Origin: Sodiomyces alkalinus F11
Lineage: Eukaryota; Ascomycota; Sordariomycetes; Glomerellales; Plectosphaerellaceae
Assembly: GCF_003711515.1 (NCBI RefSeq)
Contig: NW_021167096.1
Span: 186,001-250,000 of the forward strand
Reading direction: 5' to 3'
Length of the DNA stretch: 64,000 bases
In this document: in pieces, positions 58,037 through 64,000 of the stretch
Position numbering within the stretch: position 1 is the first letter of the stretch
Layout: every line of letters starts with the position of its first letter
Notes under the pieces: model-generated
Told to the model about the DNA's origin: nothing
What the model saw: the letters and a program-made list of their open reading frames with translations, nothing else
Databases searched by the model: none
Position numbers and translations under genes: made by a program

Positions 58037-58412
58037 CTTATACACCAGCAGTTCTTCTAGTGTAATTAAGCGAGCTCGAGGACAAAGAGTTACTAAGTAA
58101 GGCGAGTAATTTGAGGTGTGATAAGATGGAGAGCAACCCGACCGCGGGCAAGTATATAGCACCGCGATTACACGATAACTAACTTCAGGGGTTGAACTTA
58201 TGTGTTGTACTCAGTTGAGCGCAGACCCGCTCGGTGAGGGCCTCCACTTATCTTATCCTCGAGAAGTCGTGGTTCTTCCGCACCCCCCTTCTTCGATCTT
58301 CCCGGGTCGTGTATATACCTAGCTGCCGGGACGCGCTTAACTAAATACGGGCATACGCGCCACCGCCGCAAGGGCTGGGGCACCACCGGGCTCTATCTTC
58401 ATACCATACAAC
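58037..58412. repeat. Inverted repeat R4, left arm (~350 bp)
   Basis: This arm is the reverse complement of 62896-63222. Matching phrases in order are AAGTTCTTCTAGTG-AATTAAGCG or equivalent, CTCGAGGA, AAGGCGAG-AATTT, GATAAGAT-G-GAGCAACCCGACC, AGCGCAGACCCGCT, CCACTTATCTTATCCTCGAG, CCCCCTTCTTCGATCTTCCC, ACCTAGCTGCCGGGACGCGC and GGCTCTATCTTCATA. Identity is high. The ORF 58386-58198 falls inside and is fortuitous. Confidence 0.75.
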
Positions 58413-58419
58413 CCCTGTT

Positions 58420-59160
58420 CAATTGTGTTATGGGGGTATAATTATGCCTGCCTTTTTAGGAAGGGTTAGAAGATTCGAGAAACGTACCTGCACTAACATA
58501 AAAAAATCTCAACACCATAGGATATCTTATGTGTTTTCTGAAATCGATCTATAGCTATCTTATTTCTGAAAAGATTCAGTTATGATCTGGATTTCTTATG
58601 TAAGAAGTGATTTCTTTTTTTTTTCTTTTTCTTCGAGAGCTGAATCTTATGGAGTTGGTTGACGCTGTTAGTTGCTTTTGGTATCCAGCTGCGCCCTGAG
58701 TCGTGAGAACCGGGAACGTGAGTTGCCAGGTCGCCCATAACGCCCGGTACGAGGCTGTATGCTCTCCTCGCCCCCGGCTAACAGATGATTATCCATTGGC
58801 TAATGAGAAAAGGCGCAGTTCCGTCTATAGGGCTTATAAAAGGCGTGTATTAAGACGGCTATCGTCAAGGGTTGGCCCAGTACACTTATGCATAGGAGTT
58901 GGTTTTAGCTCACAGTCGCTGTGGCAAAGACCCAGCCAATTAAATAAGCTTATTATAGGAGATTAATTTAGAGGAAAGGCTAGGCACGGATCGTATACAC
59001 GCTATGCCAGATAGGATAGCACGGCTGCTCGTGCTATTGTATCCGGTATAGCGTGCTTTTCGCTAGAGTCGGGATCTTCTCGGGGTTGCATATGCTATAT
59101 ATGGTGTAGGTGTGATGACCGATCGTCGTCTTGGGTGCTAAAGAAGCCGGCTACACACCC
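58420..59160. other. Mixed non-coding stretch with T-runs
   Basis: Contains a pyrimidine run (58612-58634) and a less mutated patch near 58680-58760. The ORF at 58703-58966 has no motif. No gene is supported. Confidence 0.3.
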
Positions 59161-59169
59161 CCGTCCCTA

Positions 59170-60262
59170 CCTAGGTTACGGAGTAACGCTATTTTCGGTC
59201 CTAAATGTATATAGAGGTTAGCTTAAAGCATAATTCGTTCTTTATTAATCTATAGCCACCTTTCCGGAGGTTGCTTAACGTAAATCCCCGCGTTTCGGAA
59301 ATGACCCTCCGCACTGCGTTATCGGCTGCCCACGGCCTTAATACACGACTTGACATAACTCTTAAAGTCCCTCTGAATAAGACTCCTATGGCTTTTGCGC
59401 TGTGATTTGGCATGAGTCTTGATTTCCCTAAAGAACTCTGCGATCGAATTAGTCCTTAGAGTGTATAGTGCTAGGAAGTCCGACTTTATGCCGGTATCTT
59501 AATATATTTGCCGGACTCTGTCGGAGTAGTGAAAAGCAATATTATCCATGATAAGAACCGTCTCGGGTTTTGGCCATTTGCCGTAGTGACGTAGTAATTA
59601 GCTAATAAAGTGTTTAAATATAGCCTTATCTACTATTCCGTAGAAGCAGTGTAATAGCTTTACGCCCTTTTGTGTATATGCCGTAAGGATTTGTAGTCTG
59701 TTTTCGCGGTGAAATCTCGCCTTCTATACGGGTGTATCCCCTTTAGAGCCTACCCCTTTCGTCGAAATATACAGGGTTTATCGATGCCAGACTCGTTAAT
59801 AAACACTAAATGATACGACCGGCACCCTAGCCTCTTGAGACTATACTGGTAGAAGTGCCGCAGCTCGGCCTTCTGATTTTGGGCCACACGACCTATTACC
59901 TTCAGAGTTATATCACGCTTGCCTAAGGCCCGAGTGATACTGGTAACAGATACTTCCTCTCTAAACATATTACTGATGAAATCGACTATCTCACGCCGAT
60001 TCATATCAGGCTTTTTTGCTAGCTAGTGGCAAAGTGTAATCTGCATTGTAGGGGTTATCTTAGGATCAGGGCCAGTACGGTTTAATAGTATCGTTATCGC
60101 GCCGAATCGCTTGAAGTTCGATCGTGCTCGACGGATAGCGCGGAGGCTATAAGGGGTAACTCTGGCTATTTCGTTATTCGGAAACCCTTGAAAAGGAATA
60201 TAGAGAAGATTTAATCGTGCTTTGAATTCGAGAGTCGAGGAGCTATAATATAGATTCTGAGC
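59170..60262 (-). pseudogene. Tc1/mariner-like transposase gene, dead
   Basis: The minus strand reads an almost complete transposase. HTH part: STLEFKARLNLLYIPFQGFP, SLRAIRRARSNFKRFGA and GPDPKITPTM...KKPDMNRREIVDFI (about 60260-60000), then VTSITRALGKRDITLKVI, NQKAELRHFYQYSL and LVFINESGIDK, where the family has the first catalytic Asp (DES). A frameshift near 59770 leads to KGVGSKGDTPV-KARFHREN, LQILTAYTQKGVKLLHCFYG, WPKPETVLIMDNIAFHYSDR (second Asp) and SIAEFFREIKTH (third acidic residue region). It would catalyse cut-and-paste transposition. Stops are TAA/TAG. The first catalytic Asp is Asn (GAC to AAC after T, a RIP-type change). I could not find the element's terminal inverted repeats. 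Confidence 0.8.
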
Positions 60263-60269
60263 CTGCTTT

Positions 60270-60625
60270 GCTCCCTGCAGAGTTAAGAGTGTGAAAGAAG
60301 AAGAGTTAGAGAAAACGCCATGCCAGGGACGGGACCTTTACGTGTTTCTGCTAACTCATAATCATAATGTTATTCCTCGAAAGAGAAGATTTGGTCTCCA
60401 CGTAAGTCTACGCGTGGGTAAGGGGGTCCTGATTTGTCGCGGAATATCCTCGGCCAAGGTCGGGTGATTTATCCCGCCGGAGGTGACAAAGTCGCCCCTT
60501 ATAAGAAGAACGTAAGATCAGGTGATTTCGGGATAAACTGTTATATTATAAAGCCCGCGCAGACTTAAAAGTGGATAACGCGGTAATTATTCCAACCTCT
60601 CATTTTATCCCCTAATCTTATCCTT
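60270..60625. other. Flank between transposase and oxidase pseudogenes
   Basis: Non-coding, mixed composition. It may contain one end of the mariner element and the promoter of the oxidase gene. No TIR pair could be recognised. Confidence 0.3.
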
Positions 60626-60633
60626 ATCATAAG

Positions 60634-62016
60634 ATGGACAGAGTTATTATTATCGGCACTGGCGTGTTCGGTCTCTCGACGGCCGACCATATCCTTCAGA
60701 GATAGCCTAATACGTAGTTATTAATAATTTCTTACCCTTCGTGGCTCGCTCCTAGCGACGATATATTAAAGATAGTTCGGGTTAATTATAGTAACCCGGA
60801 GTGGATAACGGAGGCAATCAAGACTTAGAAGCAGTGGAACAGTAATAGCTTTTCTAAGTTCTAACGCAGTATCGGCCATATCGTGATTTACGAATAAAAT
60901 AAGCTCGCCACACTTTAGAAGATTAACGAAGCTCGTGAGGAGCTTAGTTTGCAGAAGCGATAACCAGGCGATAACACGTCAATACGGGATGTTTTTAGAA
61001 CGATAGGTCCAGAATCACTTACTTACGTCTTAGCCTCGGACGACTGTATCGTTAATTAGAAAACATGCATATCTGATGTAAGGAAGCGGGCTAAGAAAGC
61101 CTGCATAGATAGCGGCGGGACCTTCTACGAAAGTAGAGTTAGAACCATCGTTAAGGACGGAGCTTATATCACGGCACTTATACTCGAGAACGAGGAGAGA
61201 ATTAAGGCAGGAAGCGCGCAGGTCGTCTTAGCCGTCGGTCCATAGCTTGCCCAAGTTCTTGCCGTATCCGGTATTTCTCTCCCACTAAACGGAAGGATTC
61301 CCGTGGCGACCGGGTTATTCTCATACGCTATCTAGCTGAACGATAAGCAGACTAAGTTCTTCAGGAATGAACCGATGGTCTCCTATAGCGGGAAAGGTTA
61401 GTATTTATCTTCGCCTACTTATTTATTTCTGTCTACTAGCTACTAATCTTATTTTAAGCCGAGTTTCTTCCTCTAGCTAAAGGATCCGTTAGTAAAATCA
61501 CATAGATATACCCTTTCACTAATTTATATAGCTCCACTATATCACGTGTTGAGGATCTTTCAGAGAGTGCTCTTACGAAGAGCCATATACCTGAGGCGAT
61601 CGGATAGGCCAGAAAGTTTTTACCCGCCCTCCAAGGAGCGCGCATCATCTCTGTTATATCTTTCTAGTACGTACGTTCCTGTTAATCAGGTACACGTTGC
61701 TAAGTGAGGCTCTTTTAGGGATGGCGTCACCGAAACGCAGGATCCTATCATTGCCAGGCACCCTCAGTTTCAGAATCTGGTTTATGCTGCTAGGGGATCC
61801 TTCAACAGCGCCAAAGACCTTCCTATACTTAGCAGCATCGTTGCCAATATTCTGAGTAGTCAGTAAGTCTCAGACCGGTATAGCTAGGAGCCAAGGACGA
61901 AGTATTCTCACCGCGATCACTCTTATCTTATCGGCAGAGGGGACTTCGCAAGTATAGAGAAGAAAGCGCAGCGGCAAGATTCGGTAGCAAATAACTCATC
62001 TTTAGCGGTGATATAG
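60634..62016 (+). pseudogene. FAD-dependent oxidase gene of the DAO family, three exons, RIP-dead
   Basis: Exons 60634-61396, 61459-61666 and 61719-62016 join with consistent phases to 423 codons. Intron 1 (62 bases) starts GTTAGT and has a CTAAT branch; intron 2 (52 bases) starts GTACGT and ends TTTTAG. The N-terminus has the dinucleotide-binding motif DRVIIIGTGVFGLSTADHIL. Further blocks are APSDDILKIVRVNY, RKRAKKACIDSGGTFYES, GSAQVVLAVGP, FFRNEPMVSYSGKAEFLPLA, DGVTETQDPIIARHP, NLVYAARGSFNSAKDLP and HSYLIGRGDF near the end. This fits sarcosine/saccharopine/fructosyl-amino-acid oxidases, which oxidise secondary amines with FAD; the substrate cannot be told. About 14 in-frame stops are all TAG/TAA, one created across the second splice junction. 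Length is normal for the family. Confidence 0.8.
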
Positions 62017-62019
62017 TGG

Positions 62020-62890
62020 ACAGCACTGGTGCTAAAGTGGAGTATGCTACCTGCTACATATAGGGGACTATTTCCAGTTTTCATATCAAGTTCAGGGTGA
62101 AGCTAATTACCCGTGCCCGCCCCACTTAAACTGCTTCGTTTAATACTCACCAGTTAATAACTGGTGCTAGACAGTAATATAACCAGGTAGCCACTTTTTC
62201 ATCAATTTAAAGCTATTCACGCAATTTTTAACAAGCAATAATATATCTATTCTAATCTAATGATGGAATCTCGTATAAATAAAGCTGTTGATTATATTAT
62301 ATCTTGCCGTCGCCTAATATGAAGACTAGTTAGTCCGAGGCGGAATTTAGAAAAGGGATATTTTCGGCTCACGGACGGCGTAAAGAAATTAGAGGAGTAA
62401 AGGAACGGCAGCCGCCTAGGTGACTCGGGCGTTACTAATATAGTCCTCTATCCAAAAAAAAAAGGATCATAGAGCGTATAGGAATTCGAGGCAAAGCAGA
62501 CAAGACGACCATAACGACCTACAGAAAAACCCTTAATCCGCGCTAAGCCTTATTTAATAGCGTGCGACCTAACGCTGCTTAATAGGGTTAGCGTTCTGTT
62601 TTGGGAGACGTGGCCTAGACACATGCAGAGACATCCAGGATAGGCCCCTGCATCCCCAGCAACCAACCTATTCCAACGTCCGAACACAATTAAGGTACCT
62701 GGAATTGTGAATTCATTGAAACAGAATATCTTATACTCTGCGGAAATGTAGAACTATAGAGTAAAGTAGGGGAAATAAGTGTGGATACAAAGTATCGATG
62801 TAATCTTGGATGTCATACCTCGATAGGTGGCCAGCGTTGCTCTTTAATCAGGTACCGGCTGTGGTAGAGGATCAGTACTTCGCATAACGG
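62020..62890. other. Mixed stretch without a gene
   Basis: Contains an A-run (62453-62464) and a less mutated patch near 62600-62700. No recognisable coding or RNA feature. Confidence 0.35.
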
Positions 62891-62895
62891 AGATA

Positions 62896-63222
62896 TACCA
62901 TATGAAGATAGAGCCAGGGTGGTGTCCTAGCTGGTGGCGTATATGCCCGTATATAGTTAAGCGCGTCCCGGCAGCTAGGTATATATACTAGTTGGAGTCG
63001 ACTTGGGAAGATCGAAGAAGGGGGTGTGGAAGAACTACGACTGCTCGAGGATAAGATAAGTGGAGACCCTTACTAAGCGGGTCTGCGCTTAGAAAACAGG
63101 GCAAAGAGGTTAATCACGGTGCCACCTAATTACCGTGGTCGGGTTGCTCCCTATCTTATCACGCCTTAAATTGCTCGCCTTGCTTAGCATCCTCGAGCAC
63201 GCTTAATTGCACGAGAAGAACT
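62896..63222. repeat. Inverted repeat R4, right arm
   Basis: Reverse-complement partner of 58037-58412. The arm begins with TATGAAGATAGAGCC (counterpart of the left arm's end) and ends near GCACGAGAAGAACTACT. Small indels distinguish the arms, for example a longer internal segment around 63090-63130. Confidence 0.75.
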
Positions 63223-63229
63223 ACTAGTT

Positions 63230-64000
63230 ATATGAATCGTGGTGTTATATCTTATCGCATAACTCGTATTGCAGTGTAGGACTTTATAAAAGGGAAAATT
63301 ATAGTGAAAGGTGAAAGCATGAGATATAGAATAATTAGAGAAATGGCATAAAGGAAAAGAAAAAGTAGTTATTACGAGCAGAGGCAGCTGTTCCCTTAGC
63401 GCCACTAGGGCATTACGCTCTTCGTTATGAAACACCCTGGGTCGATAATATACGGGTATCAGGACAGTAATGGACTTATAGTATAATATAGGTGGTAGGA
63501 TATATTCGTGGTAGCTAATCGTGCTAATTTATTATAAGACTAGTGGTGACTCGTTAGACGTTTATCTGCCTCGGTAATCGCTTGAGTGGTGAAATAGTGC
63601 TATGGGTAGTCGAATACTTTGAATATCACGGTCGTATTTACCTTATCTCGAGTTACCGCTTACGTTCCAATTTGGCGTATTACAGGCCGCAGGCGCTGCA
63701 AAGCGTCCTCGCACCGTTCGGCCCTCTTCGCCACTCAGACGTGTCTATCCTGTTACAGGTATGATATCACTGGCGGAAGAACCATGCTAGCAGTTTCGCC
63801 TGGTGTCTGACTGACTCCCGACTTGGGCTGTTGCGCAATTTTCCACTAGGGCCCTTCCTGCATAGGAGGTTCCGGCGAGGGAAGGTTCTGCTAATTATGA
63901 GATATAGCTCTAGGAAACGAGCATTTCCACAAACTTATATCGTCAACACCATCGATATCTCTAGGTTATAGATAAGGCAGCCAAGTCCATGGGGAGAGAT
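63230..64000. other. Right end of the window, no supported gene
   Basis: Short ORFs at 63184-63435 (minus, overlapping the repeat arm), 63582-63764 and 63619-63810 (plus) have no motifs. CA/TG content rises from about 63640, so a less mutated region may begin here. Confidence 0.35.

Noticed and set aside
59201..59413. 70-codon minus ORF as an independent gene
   Set aside because: It starts within, and is out of frame with, the C-terminal part of the mariner-like transposase.

Overview
The window reads as DNA of a filamentous ascomycete (Pezizomycotina) from a compartment that has been through repeat-induced point mutation (RIP). Over most of the 64 kb TpA is strikingly frequent, while CpA and TpG are scarce and CpG is kept. 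That is the footprint of CpA-to-TpA mutation on both strands. Wherever a protein family can be recognised, the frame is interrupted almost only by TAA and TAG, at places where the family has Gln or Trp (CAA/CAG to TAA/TAG, TGG to TAG). Short introns with GT...AG ends and ascomycete-type branch sites confirm a fungal origin. I see no rRNA, no CRISPR array and no bacterial-type operon. Family assignments rest on my own translation and recall, without any database search.

Layout, left to right. 1-14 kb: RIP-altered DNA with less mutated islands. The islands hold a broken minus-strand gene resembling the winged-helix part of a fungal STAND/NLR protein (4447-5386), a short open minus-strand gene of unknown family (8986-9477), a full-length RIP-killed F-box gene (9968-11116), a short ORF between two direct repeats (12.0-13.2 kb), and two copies of one small terminal-inverted-repeat element (6.1 and 13.5 kb). 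14-30 kb: heavily mutated DNA with a dead fungal rhodopsin-domain gene (22.65-21.4 kb, minus), a dead multi-pass membrane protein gene (25.66-24.48 kb, minus) and the first copy of a repeat shared with 56.4-57.8 kb. 30-35.6 kb: a decayed ankyrin-repeat gene and a casein-kinase-1-like fragment. 36.2-39.6 kb: a well preserved island with a broken gene of a large fungal family (36.6-37.7 kb) followed by the only gene that looks intact and spliced, a kinase-like gene (37821-38799). Two copies of one ~125-bp direct repeat bracket this island.

40-52 kb holds four large, clearly recognisable RIP-dead genes: a DUF3295-like regulator (plus), a DUF3435/FluG-type tyrosine recombinase related to Starship 'captains' (minus), an EST1-like gene readable in one frame for 686 codons (minus), and a polyglutamine Zn2Cys6 transcription factor readable in one frame for about 830 codons (minus), with three zinc cysteines turned into tyrosine. 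53-58 kb: unassigned decayed coding DNA, a coiled-coil ORF, and the second copy of the shared repeat fused to a piece of the membrane-protein gene. 58-63.2 kb: a ~350-bp inverted repeat enclosing a dead Tc1/mariner transposase and a dead FAD-dependent (DAO-family) oxidase whose three-exon structure can be rebuilt with consistent phases.

Taken together this is a graveyard of duplicated multigene-family members and transposons, with one or two surviving islands, rather than a pathway or operon. The most interesting leads are the captain-like recombinase and whether its neighbours were its cargo, the bracketed kinase island, the inverted-repeat unit at 58-63 kb, and the unassigned repeat family.
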